Source: Alcanivoracaceae bacterium (GTDB lineage: Bacteria > Pseudomonadota > Gammaproteobacteria > Pseudomonadales > Alcanivoracaceae). From it: 46,788 nucleotides of DNA. The notes under the pieces were generated by a model. That model made no database searches. It had not been told where the DNA came from and saw nothing but the letters and a program-made list of their open reading frames with translations. Both the position numbers and the translations under genes were made by a program. Numbering within the stretch: the first letter of the stretch is position 1; every line of letters starts with the position of its first letter. Positions 16,908-25,054 of this stretch are shown in pieces. The stretch lies in the NCBI GenBank assembly GCA_002706085.1, contig PAJO01000020.1:5654-52441 (forward strand). Direction: 5' to 3'.

Positions 16908-18071
16908 TCAGGCCTCGGGCCGTGAATAACCGAAGCGGTCGTAGACCCAACCAAATACCGCGTTCAGCTCCTCTGGGCTGACACCCAGCGATTGCGGATC
17001 GTAATGGTGGCCGCTGCGATAGCCTTTTGCCTTGCGGTCTTGTTCCGCAAGACGTTCGCGGAACGCCAGATCGAGGGTCCAACCGAAACGAACATACAGT
17101 TGTGCAACAACCTCTGCAGGACGATCTGCCAACACTTCCATGACCGACAAGCCCTGTCGCGATTCAGGAAGGGTGTCGAGCACCTCCAGCAGATGCCGAT
17201 AGTAATAATCCAGCATCGCCATGAACCCGTCTCGCCAGTAAGTGGTGGTGTCACGCCCCTCGAAAAGCCGTGCTCCAATAAGAATCGAGTTGATCTGTGA
17301 GGGCACGGAGGCATCCGGATTACGCAGGCAGCCAATGAAGCGCGCGTCAGGAAAGGCGTCCGCCAGGGTCTGCATCCACGGAGTAAACGAAGGATTTTTC
17401 GACAGCAACTGCTTGTCCTGGCCATGGAAATACAAATGCCGCTGCACAAAACGGCGATAGGCCACCATTAGCCGGCGTTTTTCTGCGGGAGAGCCATCGC
17501 GGTCCAGAAACGTCAGGCGCCACAAGGAAGGAGATGGCACCACCAGCACCATCAGAAAACAGCCCCACACCGGAATCAGTCCAAGGTAGTCTTCTTCCGG
17601 GTCCAGCAGACCGGTCTTGTGCACACCATCCAGGCTACCCAACACACGTCGCTCCAGCCACAGAAGCAGGCGCCCGGCCGGTTTGCCGATTCTCGCATCC
17701 AGTGAGGCTAGGGCAGTCCAGAAATAACGTTGCGTAATGGATGGAGCAAACAGCAATTCCCATAATGCCGTCGTCGTAAAACGCTGATCCAGCGCCAACA
17801 ACCGGTGCAGAAAGGTCGTGCCACTGCGTGGCACCCCCACGACAAACAAAGGCTCGCGCACCGTAACTCGGCGAAAGTCCGGAAACAGTACATAGTCGAG
17901 CAGCAGTCCCGCCCCATTGATCAACTGCACCAGCAGAAATACCGGCCAGAACAACACGATCACCAACAGCCGTTGCAACGATGCTCCTCGCCGGCCAATC
18001 CCGTAATCAGGAAAGGCACTGGCCGGAATACCTCGCAGGTATTGTTTGATGACGGACAGGGCGTTATTCAA
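16908..18071 (-). CDS. Sulfotransferase family protein, membrane-anchored
   Basis: 387 aa. A hydrophobic segment at residues ~34-62 (LLVIVLFWPVFLLVQLINGA) suggests an N-terminal membrane anchor. It is followed by the PAPS 5'-phosphosulfate loop VGVPRSGTTFLHRLLA at 78-93. The 3'-phosphate-binding region is likely around ARFIGCLRNPDASVPSQI near 240, with the usual serine. The family transfers sulfate from PAPS to hydroxyls of sugars, lipids or other acceptors; the acceptor here is unknown. It is first of three same-strand genes (sulfotransferase, glycosyltransferase, DUF2334), and divergent from the GDPD gene with a 121 nt shared upstream region. Confidence 0.88.
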   Translation of the reverse strand: MNNALSVIKQYLRGIPASAFPDYGIGRRGASLQRLLVIVLFWPVFLLVQLINGAGLLLDYVLFPDFRRVTVREPLFVVGVPRSGTTFLHRLLALDQRFTTTALWELLFAPSITQRYFWTALASLDARIGKPAGRLLLWLERRVLGSLDGVHKTGLLDPEEDYLGLIPVWGCFLMVLVVPSPSLWRLTFLDRDGSPAEKRRLMVAYRRFVQRHLYFHGQDKQLLSKNPSFTPWMQTLADAFPDARFIGCLRNPDASVPSQINSILIGARLFEGRDTTTYWRDGFMAMLDYYYRHLLEVLDTLPESRQGLSVMEVLADRPAEVVAQLYVRFGWTLDLAFRERLAEQDRKAKGYRSGHHYDPQSLGVSPEELNAVFGWVYDRFGYSRPEA

Positions 18072-18192
18072 TCGACTGGCTCCTCGGTAACCTACTGCGC
18101 AAGGCTAGCCTTGCGATAAGTCATAAAAATGACACCTTACCCTCTTGTGTCCAGGTCACAGCGCTGTCATCTTTCTCGCAAACAATGCCCGT

Positions 18193-18990
18193 ATGAATAT
18201 TGCCATGACTCCTCCTGCAACCCCTGTCCACCTGCACCCCGCCCTCGTCGGGCATCGTGGCGCCCGTGGCGAAGCCCCGGAAAACACCCTGGCCAGCTTT
18301 CAGGTGGCCGTCGAGGCCGGTGTCACGGAGATGGAGCTGGACGTACGGCTGTCCTCTGACGGTCAACTGATTGTGCTACATGACAGCGATGTCACACGAA
18401 CCACAGGCGTTCGCGGCAACGTGCGGCAATATACGCGAGCGCAGCTGGGCGTGATGGATGCTCGACGTAACACTCCCGGCTGGCATAGCCCCACCGGCAT
18501 TCCCTCATTGCAGGAAGTGGTCGACCTGTGCGGGCCGCAGATGCGGTTTCAGTTTGAAGTGAAAGGCGCTGACCGCCACGTGCTGCATCAACTGGCCCAC
18601 CACCTCAGCCACATGGTCCATGACCAGCAACTGCAATCACGGGTAGTGATCACCTCCAGTCATACCGGCTTTCTGCGCATGATCGGCACCATGGCACCGG
18701 ATATCGAGCGTGGCTACGTCTGCCAGTACCGCTATCTGCAACCGACCCGCCGTGCCCAGGGCCTGGGCTGTAGCTGGGTGATTCCGCACTTTTCCCTGGT
18801 CACCCCGGCGTTGATGCGCCGGGCACGCCGGCGAGGTTTGAAAGTGTCGGTGTGGACCGTCAATGATCTGACTGAAGCCGAGCGGTTGGCCAAACTCAAG
18901 GTAGACAGCATCATCACCGACTACCCCACCAGTTTCGTCAGCCACTTCCGCAGTCGGCAGCGTTACGCCTCGTCTTCCGTTTCCGACTGA
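18193..18990 (+). CDS. Glycerophosphodiester phosphodiesterase
   Basis: Hydrolyses deacylated phospholipid headgroups (glycerophosphodiesters) to glycerol-3-phosphate and an alcohol. About 265 aa from the ATG at 18193; an ATG at 18205 is equally possible and neither has a strong ribosome binding site. GDPD motifs: LVGHRGARGEAPENTLASF (catalytic His and Glu) near residue 20, EMELDVRLSSDGQLIVLHD (second catalytic His and metal ligands), QFEVKG mid-protein and KVSVWTVNDL near the end. No signal peptide, so it is the cytoplasmic UgpQ type. The last 28 nt overlap the end of the convergent patatin gene; the phospholipase next door could supply related substrates. Confidence 0.93.
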   Translation: MNIAMTPPATPVHLHPALVGHRGARGEAPENTLASFQVAVEAGVTEMELDVRLSSDGQLIVLHDSDVTRTTGVRGNVRQYTRAQLGVMDARRNTPGWHSPTGIPSLQEVVDLCGPQMRFQFEVKGADRHVLHQLAHHLSHMVHDQQLQSRVVITSSHTGFLRMIGTMAPDIERGYVCQYRYLQPTRRAQGLGCSWVIPHFSLVTPALMRRARRRGLKVSVWTVNDLTEAERLAKLKVDSIITDYPTSFVSHFRSRQRYASSSVSD

Positions 18991-20147
18991 GGCTCCGGAC
19001 GGTAAAGCGGTTCGTCACTGAAGAACGACAGGATTTCCTCTTTGCGGGCCAAGGCATCCTTGCGGCCCATTTCAATCAAGGCGTTGGTGAAACCGGGCTC
19101 GAACAGCAGGTAGCTCATAGCGCTGGCCCCCGGCGAACGGGTCGCCCCCGACCCACGCAAGAAGAAACGCAGGCCCTTGGGCAGCTCCCCGATATGTTCC
19201 GCAGCGATTTCATCGATCGGCCGCGAGGGGTAGATCTTCAGTACATCCACTTCCTTGAGGGCAATACCGTGCTTGCGGCGCGCTCTTTCTCCCAACGCCC
19301 TGACCGTATTGTTGATGCGCTCCAGCCGCTCCACATCCCCTTCCAGGGTATCGACAAACACGCTGTTAAGAACGTGTCCCAGCACCTGGGCCATGGACGG
19401 ATAGCCGCTCAGGACGCGCTGGTGCCCTGCACTGACATTGCCAGAGACACCAATCACCAGTAGCCGGGAAGCGCCCAAATGCAAGGCCGGGCTTAACGGT
19501 GCCAACTGGCGCAAGGCTCCATCACCGTAATAACCGCCATCAACCTTGCCAGCAGGAAACAGAATCGGGATCGCCGCCGATGCCAACAGATGCTCGACAC
19601 CAATGGTGGAACGCTTGCCCTTGCGACGCGCACGCACCCATTCAGCCAGATCATCTTTGCCCTGAAAAAAACTGACGGACTCTCCTGTGGCATAACTGGA
19701 GGCGGTAATCGCCAGTGCACGCAGATGCCCTTGATCCAGGTTGCCCTGAATGCGTTGAAAATTGACCACCAGGCTTAACAACCGTTGCAGCGGCAGGTTG
19801 TCCAGCAAGGCACTGCGCTCGGGAGTCCGCCCGGTGGTAAACCCGGAAAAAAACCAGCGCAAAATCCCCCGCAGACAGGCATACAAATCGGTGCGGTAAA
19901 CCTGCTCGGCAGTAATATTCGACCATACCCGCTCCAGCCCCCGCACGGCAGAACGGTAGTTGCCCGCATTGGCAGCCAGTGCAGACGCATTGATCGCGCC
20001 CGCAGAGGTGCCGCAGATGATCGGAAAAGGATTGGGGGCGCCGCGATCCAGCATGTCTGCCATGGCCGACAATACGCCTACCTGATACGCCCCTCGGGCT
20101 CCCCCACCGGATAACACCAGCCCACGGACCGGATCCTTCTGCTGCAT
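18963..20147 (-). CDS. Patatin-like phospholipase family protein
   Basis: Serine lipid acyl hydrolase. About 394 aa from the ATG at 20147, preferred over the upstream ATG at 20192 because GGAGG lies 5 nt before it. The oxyanion loop SGGGARGAYQVG is near residue 14, the nucleophile elbow GTSAG (catalytic Ser) near 46, and the catalytic aspartate is in DGGYYGDGALRQLAPLSPA, the DGG/DGA motif. No signal peptide, so it acts inside the cell. The C-terminal third has basic and helical stretches and matches a conserved bacterial patatin subfamily rather than secreted ExoU. It is divergent from the GNAT-C39 gene and convergent, with a 28 nt overlap, with GDPD. Confidence 0.93.
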   Translation of the reverse strand: MQQKDPVRGLVLSGGGARGAYQVGVLSAMADMLDRGAPNPFPIICGTSAGAINASALAANAGNYRSAVRGLERVWSNITAEQVYRTDLYACLRGILRWFFSGFTTGRTPERSALLDNLPLQRLLSLVVNFQRIQGNLDQGHLRALAITASSYATGESVSFFQGKDDLAEWVRARRKGKRSTIGVEHLLASAAIPILFPAGKVDGGYYGDGALRQLAPLSPALHLGASRLLVIGVSGNVSAGHQRVLSGYPSMAQVLGHVLNSVFVDTLEGDVERLERINNTVRALGERARRKHGIALKEVDVLKIYPSRPIDEIAAEHIGELPKGLRFFLRGSGATRSPGASAMSYLLFEPGFTNALIEMGRKDALARKEEILSFFSDEPLYRPEPQSETEDEA

Positions 20148-20311
20148 CAACGCCTCCTTGGTTGCCTCCAGTATGCCCACAGCCATCGCCACCTGCCAGA
20201 CTCTACAAACGCCGGATGACGGGCTTTTACATGACGTTGCAACCGCTGTGCCGATTACCCTTTTCGCGCATCAAGAATCCGCTGGTTGCGGGTGCCACAG
20301 GTGCCTTATGC

Positions 20312-20363
20312 TAGGGAACCTCTGAATAACTCCTTGCGTGCTCAGTCTTTCAGAGGTTCCCTA
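20312..20363. repeat. 52 bp palindromic mini-element, possible insertion-sequence end remnant
   Basis: TAGGGAACCTCTGAA (20312-20326) and its exact reverse complement (20349-20363) flank a 22 nt spacer. The arm sequence resembles the terminal inverted repeats of some IS5-type elements, from memory. The outer bases (TA on both sides) would fit a short target duplication. It lies in the divergent region between the patatin and GNAT-C39 genes and ends 36 nt before the latter's ATG. Confidence 0.6.
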
Positions 20364-20398
20364 AGCCCCAGGCGAATACCACCGTTCTTCCGAGGACC

Positions 20399-21493
20399 AT
20401 GAACACCTTCTCTCTACGCCCTGCCCTACCCAGCGATCTGGACGCCCTTACCCGTCTGGAGCAACGCTGTTTTTCCTCCGATCGGCTCTCCCGCCGCAGT
20501 TTCCGAAAATGGTTAAAGCGCCAGCATGCCGGACTGATGGTAGTAGAGCGCGAAGGGGAACTGGGAGGCTATGCCCTGGTTCTGCTCCAGCCCGGCACCC
20601 GGTTGGCGCGTCTGTATTCCATTGCCGTGGATCCCGGCTTTCGTGGCCAACGCCTTGGGGAACAGCTTATGGATGCTGCGGAAGAATATGCCCATCAGGA
20701 ACGTCGACTCTACCTTCGACTGGAAGTGCGCAAGGACAACCCTGCAGCCATCGCCTTGTATGAAAAACGTGGCTACCGGCTGTTTGGCCTGGCACCGGAT
20801 TATTACGAGGACCATCAAGACGCCCTCCGATACCAGAAGCGATTGCATTACCAGCCAGCCAACGCAGAGCAGATTCATTTGCCCTGGGTGCAGCAAAGCA
20901 CCCCGTTCACCTGCGGCCCGGCTTGTCTTTTGATGGCGCTTGCAGCCCTGCGCAACCAGCCTGCAGACACCACCGAGGAACTGTTGTTATGGCGTGAAGC
21001 CACCACCATTTACATGACCGCTGGCCACGGTGGCTGCCACCCCATGGGGCTGGCAATCGCCGCCCACAAGCGCGGCCTCAACGCCAGTGTCTGGTGCAAC
21101 CAGCAGGGTCCCTTATTTGTGGATTCGGTACGTGATACGGACAAAAAGCAGGTGATCACCACCCTGCACGAGCATTTTGCCCGTAGCTGCAAGGCACAGC
21201 AGATTCCGGTCCATTATCAGGATTTCACTGCCCATGATCTGGACAATGCCATCGCCCAGGGCAAGGTTGTTCTGGTGCTGATCAGCACCTGGCGCCTGGA
21301 TGGCCGCAAGGCCCCCCACTGGGTGGCGATCAGTGGCAGCGACGAGGAATGTTTCTACATTCACGATCCGGATCCGGGCGAAGACCAGGTGCCTCTGGAC
21401 TGCCAGCATGTCCCCATCGCCAGGGAAAAATTCGAACAAATGAGAAAATACGGTCAGGCCAAACTGCGCACCGCGGTGGTACTGGGGGGCTAA
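20399..21493 (+). CDS. GNAT acetyltransferase-peptidase C39-like fusion protein
   Basis: 364 aa. Residues ~5-150 form a GNAT domain of the RimI type, with LYSIAVDPGFRGQRLGEQLM as the acetyl-CoA loop region and NPAAIALYEKRGYRL. Residues ~158-364 resemble peptidase family C39, with putative Cys172 (QSTPFTCGPACLLM), His307 (KAPHWVAISG) and Asp323 (FYIHDPDPG). In pseudomonads such fusions are, as I recall, beside RimK-like ATP-grasp genes; none is present here. A role in peptide or protein modification is possible but undemonstrated. It ends before a REP-like pair and converges on nqrM. Confidence 0.9.
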   Translation: MNTFSLRPALPSDLDALTRLEQRCFSSDRLSRRSFRKWLKRQHAGLMVVEREGELGGYALVLLQPGTRLARLYSIAVDPGFRGQRLGEQLMDAAEEYAHQERRLYLRLEVRKDNPAAIALYEKRGYRLFGLAPDYYEDHQDALRYQKRLHYQPANAEQIHLPWVQQSTPFTCGPACLLMALAALRNQPADTTEELLLWREATTIYMTAGHGGCHPMGLAIAAHKRGLNASVWCNQQGPLFVDSVRDTDKKQVITTLHEHFARSCKAQQIPVHYQDFTAHDLDNAIAQGKVVLVLISTWRLDGRKAPHWVAISGSDEECFYIHDPDPGEDQVPLDCQHVPIAREKFEQMRKYGQAKLRTAVVLGG

Positions 21494-21565
21494 GAAGAGT
21501 GGTTTTTCTTAAGCGACGGGACTTTCAATAAGGCTCGCAATAACCGCTCGATCGCGCCCCTTTCC

Positions 21566-21720
21566 GTAGGAGCGTCGCTGGCGGCGCGATCAAAACCGTT
21601 TCAACAATGACGGGATAGAGGGGGCACTAAAAGGAAGAAAGAGCGTAATCGCTGTGTACTCTGTGGCCAATCTCGCTCTTGCCGGTTTGTTATCGCGCCG
21701 CCAGCGGCGCACCAACAAAA
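21566..21720. repeat. REP-like inverted pair
   Basis: GTAGGAGCGTCGCTGGCGGC at 21566-21585, continuing to 21598, is mirrored by an inverted copy at 21683-21720. The two share the core CGCTGGCGGCGCGAT and a trailing AAACCG-like segment. The GTAGGAGC head and GC-rich stem match the general form of pseudomonad REP sequences. The pair lies in the 234 nt convergent gap between the GNAT-C39 gene and nqrM, where it could also act as a transcript-end structure. No transposase of the REP-associated (RAYT) type is in the window. Confidence 0.6.
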
Positions 21721-21727
21721 AACCAAC

Positions 21728-21964
21728 CTACATTTTCATGACATCCTTGCCCAGCGCAGCGGCTTTTTCGCTGTTCACTTTCTGGGTGTTCTCTTCGCAC
21801 TTGCCGCGATCGCCGCCACAAATTTCACAGCCTTCTTTCAGGCCAAGATTGGCCAGCCCGCCACAGGAGCCTTGCAGAGGCTTGTTGGACATGATCACGC
21901 CAATAGCCATACCCGCAAACAGCAGGCCAAGGAAAACAACAGCCGCCAGAATGGTCATCAACAT
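21728..21964 (-). CDS. nqrM: Na(+)-NQR maturation protein NqrM
   Basis: 78 aa DUF539 protein needed to assemble the NQR complex, thought to deliver or insert the iron centre between NqrD and NqrE. One N-terminal transmembrane helix (residues ~4-24) is followed by the cysteine cluster: C34 in GSCGGLANLG, then C46, C49 and C56 in GCEICGGDRGKC. The C-terminal ~20 residues are charged. The ATG at 21964 is chosen because GGAG lies 7 nt before it; an ATG two codons on (21958) has poorer spacing. It starts 1 nt after the apbE stop, so the two accessory genes are co-expressed. Confidence 0.93.
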   Translation of the reverse strand: MLMTILAAVVFLGLLFAGMAIGVIMSNKPLQGSCGGLANLGLKEGCEICGGDRGKCEENTQKVNSEKAAALGKDVMKM

Positions 21965-21965
21965 G

Positions 21966-22976
21966 TTATCGCTCCTCTTGAATCGCTTTGAAAGCGGGGG
22001 TCATCACTTCTTCGACACCATTATCTGTTCTGACAATAAAGAACACCGCCAGTTCATGTGCCTTGGCAAAGGCCAGACCCTCTTTTGGGCCCAGCACGGT
22101 CATGGCAGTAGCCAGACCATCCGCCATCATGGCGCTGGGATGCAGAACGGACACCGACGCCAGAGCATGCTCAACCGGGTAACCGGTGCGCGGATCAATG
22201 GTGTGTGAGTACAGTTTACCATCAGACTCGAAAAAATTCCGGTAATCACCGCTGGTGGCTACGGCCAGGTCTTTCAGCGCCACCACGGTCTCCACTTCGC
22301 GGACACCGGGAATTGGCCGCTCCACCGCCACGCGCCAGGGTTGGTTATACGGCTTGTGCCCCTGAGCCCGCAGCTCGCCCCCAACCTCCACCAGATAGTT
22401 GTTTACCCCGTGGGTTGAGAGCAGGTCCGCAATCTTGTCCACTGCAAACCCTTTGGCAATGGAAGACAAATCCACGTAGACGTTGCCTGGCTGTAGCAGT
22501 TGATTGCCGCTAAGCAGCAGGGCCTGCCACCCTACCCTGGCTCTCGCCGCATCGATTTCAAGCGCATCCGGAGGGGAAAAGCGATCCGGATCAGGGCCAA
22601 AGCCCCACACATTCACCAACGGGCCCACCGTTACGTCATACGCTCCACCGGTCATCTCGGACAACGAAAACGCCGCCGTGATCACCTTTACCGTATCGTC
22701 AGGCAAGTCCATGAGGGTGCCCGGTTCAGCCTGGTTAAAACGGCTCAACACCGAATCCTGCCGGTAGGTGCTCATCTCGGCATTGACCTGCTCCAACGCG
22801 GCCTCGATATCTTCTTTCAGCGCTTCTACGCTTTCATCGGGACTCCCGGTGTATTTCACACTCCAGGTCGTGCCCATGGTGGGACCACTGAGTGCAGATA
22901 CACGATTCTTGCTGTCATCACAGGCAGCCAGCAGCAGGGTCAGGGAAAGCACCAGCAGGGGAAAGATGCGGGTCAT
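21966..22976 (-). CDS. apbE: FAD:protein FMN transferase (lipoprotein)
   Basis: Attaches FMN covalently to threonines of NqrB and NqrC using FAD as donor, on the outer face of the inner membrane. 336 aa from the ATG at 22976, chosen because a lipoprotein signal follows (LLVLSLTLLLAAC with lipidated C19). ApbE motifs: SGPTMGTTWSVKYTG, then SSIAKGFAVDKIADLL in the middle, then HTIDPRTGYPVEHALASVSV and SAMMADGLATAM with metal-binding residues. It is upstream of nqrM and 200 nt behind nqrF, but the nqrF terminator and a heptamer-ended repeat lie between, so it may have its own promoter. Confidence 0.96.
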   Translation of the reverse strand: MTRIFPLLVLSLTLLLAACDDSKNRVSALSGPTMGTTWSVKYTGSPDESVEALKEDIEAALEQVNAEMSTYRQDSVLSRFNQAEPGTLMDLPDDTVKVITAAFSLSEMTGGAYDVTVGPLVNVWGFGPDPDRFSPPDALEIDAARARVGWQALLLSGNQLLQPGNVYVDLSSIAKGFAVDKIADLLSTHGVNNYLVEVGGELRAQGHKPYNQPWRVAVERPIPGVREVETVVALKDLAVATSGDYRNFFESDGKLYSHTIDPRTGYPVEHALASVSVLHPSAMMADGLATAMTVLGPKEGLAFAKAHELAVFFIVRTDNGVEEVMTPAFKAIQEER

Positions 22977-23001
22977 GGTTCCATTCCGATAAGTGGGGCA
23001 G

Positions 23002-23140
23002 AGACAAGCTACAAGCTTCAAGCTACAACGCGCGATAGACCATAGTGTTCTGCAAGCCTTCAAGCCGCGCTCAAGCTCTACGCGCGGGCACGGAGTCGCA
23101 AAAAGCCTGGTGCCTATCACGCGTTGTAGCTTGTAGCTCA
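23002..23140. repeat. Heptamer-ended inverted repeat, copy 2
   Basis: The left end is three 7 bp units, AAGCTAC-AAGCTTC-AAGCTAC (about 23006-23026), followed by AACGCGCGATAG. The right end, CTATCACGCGTTGTAGCTT (23114-23132), is the inverted copy with one mismatch and continues GTAGCTC. About 75 nt lie between the arms. It sits between the nqrF terminator and the apbE start. Confidence 0.75.
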
Positions 23141-23146
23141 AATAAA

Positions 23147-23171
23147 AACGCCGGCCCTGAGGGCCGGCGTT
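23147..23171 (-). terminator. Rho-independent terminator of the nqr operon
   Basis: Perfect 11 bp stem AACGCCGGCCC / GGGCCGGCGTT with a 3 nt loop, 5 nt behind the nqrF stop. On the minus strand it is followed by TTTTTATTT, including the T's of the stem base. This closes nqrABCDEF and separates it from apbE-nqrM. Confidence 0.9.
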
Positions 23172-23176
23172 GGGGG

Positions 23177-24406
23177 TCAGCCGCCGAAATCATCCAGTAG
23201 GATGTTTTCCGGCTCAACGCCCAGGTCTTCAAGCATCTTGATGACCGACGCGTTCATCATCGGCGGACCGCACATGTAGAACTCGCAGTCTTCCGGTGCC
23301 GGGTGATCCTTCAGGTACTGCTCGTACAGTACGTTGTGGATGAACCCGGTGAGGCCTTCCCAGTTGTCTTCCGGTTGCGGGTCAGACAATGCCAAGTGCC
23401 AGTCGAAGTTATCGTTCTCTTCTGCCAGCTGGTCATATTCTTCGTTGTAGAAGCACTCGCGAACACTACGGGCACCGTACCAGAAGCTCATCTTGCGCTT
23501 GGAGTTCAGACGCTTGAGCTGGTCGAAGATATGACTGCGCATGGGCGCCATGCCCGCACCACCACCGATAAAGACCATCTCGGCGTCGGTGTCCTTGGCG
23601 AAGAATTCACCGAAGGGCCCGAACACAGTGATCTTGTCACCCGGCTTCAGGTTGAACACGAACGAGCTCATGATACCCGGCGAAATATCCTTGGACCCCG
23701 GAGGCGGGGTGGCAATCCGGATGTTGAACTTGAGAATGCCCTTCTCTTCCGGGTAGTTCGCCATGGAGTAAGCACGGATCACTTCTTCGTTGTTCTTGCA
23801 GTTCAGATCGAAGAAGTTGAAACGCTCCCAATCACCCCGGTATTCCTCTGCGATATCAAAATCAGAGAAATTGATATCGAACGGCGGCGCTTCCAGCTGT
23901 ACATAACCACCAGCCCGGAAATCCACGTTCTCGCCTTCCGGCAGCTTCAGGGTCAGTTCCTTGATGAAAGTGGCCACGTTGTTATTGGAGATAACTTCGC
24001 ATTCCCACTTTTTCACACCGAAGAATTCTTCCGGCACCTGAATCTTCATGTCCTGCTTCACGTTGACCTGGCAGCTCAGACGCCAGCCATCGCGAATTTC
24101 ACCCTTGGTGAAGTGGCCTTCTTCGGTGGGCAAAATGTCCCCCCCGCCGTCGATCACCTGACACTTGCACTGTGCACAGGTACCGCCGCCGCCACAGGCG
24201 GAAGACAGGAAGATTCCCTGGTTTGCCAGGGTGCCCAGCAGCTTGCCGCCAGCCGGAGCATCGATGCCTTTTTCTGCATCACCATTGATATCGATATGTA
24301 CATCACCGGTAGCCACCAGACGCGAGCGGGCAGCAAGAATCACCGCCACCAGCGCCAGCACGATGGCGGTGAACATGACGACACCGAGAATAATCTCAAC
24401 ACTCAT
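23177..24406 (-). CDS. nqrF: Na(+)-translocating NADH-quinone reductase subunit F
   Basis: Electron entry subunit of the sodium-pumping NADH dehydrogenase: oxidises NADH via FAD and a 2Fe-2S centre. 409 aa. One N-terminal membrane helix (residues 4-26); ferredoxin domain with C71, C77, C80 and C112 ([14 protein letters not shown] and LSCQV); FAD domain with [12 protein letters not shown] domain with [14 protein letters not shown] and the terminal [11 protein letters not shown]. The protein ends in the typical LLDDFGG. Last gene of nqrABCDEF; a strong terminator follows 5 nt after the stop. Confidence 0.98.
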   Translation of the reverse strand: MSVEIILGVVMFTAIVLALVAVILAARSRLVATGDVHIDINGDAEKGIDAPAGGKLLGTLANQGIFLSSACGGGGTCAQCKCQVIDGGGDILPTEEGHFTKGEIRDGWRLSCQVNVKQDMKIQVPEEFFGVKKWECEVISNNNVATFIKELTLKLPEGENVDFRAGGYVQLEAPPFDINFSDFDIAEEYRGDWERFNFFDLNCKNNEEVIRAYSMANYPEEKGILKFNIRIATPPPGSKDISPGIMSSFVFNLKPGDKITVFGPFGEFFAKDTDAEMVFIGGGAGMAPMRSHIFDQLKRLNSKRKMSFWYGARSVRECFYNEEYDQLAEENDNFDWHLALSDPQPEDNWEGLTGFIHNVLYEQYLKDHPAPEDCEFYMCGPPMMNASVIKMLEDLGVEPENILLDDFGG

Positions 24407-24421
24407 GATTCAACCCCTCCC

Positions 24422-25042
24422 TTACAGCTGCACGCCGGAAAATGACATGAAGCCCAGTGACATCAGACCCACGGTAATAAAGGTAATACCCAGACCTTTC
24501 AGACCATCAGGCACATCACTGTACTTGAGCTTTTCACGGATCCCGGCCAGCAAGGTGATCGCCAGTGCCCACCCCGTACCGGCACCCAGACCGTAGACGA
24601 CGGATTCACCGAAGTTGTAGTCACGCTCAACCATGAACAGGGACGCACCCATGATGGCGCAGTTCACAGTGATCAGCGGCAGGAAGATACCCAGCGCGTT
24701 GTAGAGACTGGGTACGTACTTGTCCAGCGCCATTTCCAGGATCTGTACCAGAGCAGCGATCACGCCGATGTAGCTCAACAGGCCGAGGAAACGCAGATCC
24801 AGGCTTGCCAGCTCAGGAATACCAGTCCAGGACAACGCACCTTCATTCAGCAGATACGTCAGCAGCAGATTGTTAACCGGCACAGTAATGGTCAGTACCA
24901 CCACTACCGCCACACCCAGACCAATTGCGGTCGAAATTTTCTTGGATACGGCGATAAACGTACACATACCCAGGAAGAAGGCCAGCGCCATGTTTTCAAC
25001 AAAGACGGCGCGGACGAACAGGCTTAGATAATGTTCAAACAT
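24422..25042 (-). CDS. nqrE: Na(+)-translocating NADH-quinone reductase subunit E
   Basis: 206 aa polytopic subunit with six membrane helices of the NqrD/NqrE (RnfA/RnfE) fold. It opens [19 protein letters not shown], and the first helix contains [14 protein letters not shown] with the conserved cysteine that helps ligate the intramembrane iron centre shared with NqrD; the second half repeats it inverted as [15 protein letters not shown]. It sits 12 nt behind nqrD and 15 nt before nqrF in one operon. The RnfA paralogue is excluded by the complete nqr context. Confidence 0.97.
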   Translation of the reverse strand: MFEHYLSLFVRAVFVENMALAFFLGMCTFIAVSKKISTAIGLGVAVVVVLTITVPVNNLLLTYLLNEGALSWTGIPELASLDLRFLGLLSYIGVIAALVQILEMALDKYVPSLYNALGIFLPLITVNCAIMGASLFMVERDYNFGESVVYGLGAGTGWALAITLLAGIREKLKYSDVPDGLKGLGITFITVGLMSLGFMSFSGVQL

Positions 25043-25054
25043 TCCTCGTCTCCG

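Noticed and set aside
23303-24445. 380-codon plus-strand frame opposite nqrF
   Set aside because: NqrF is certain from cysteine, FAD and NAD motifs; the other frame is a shadow.
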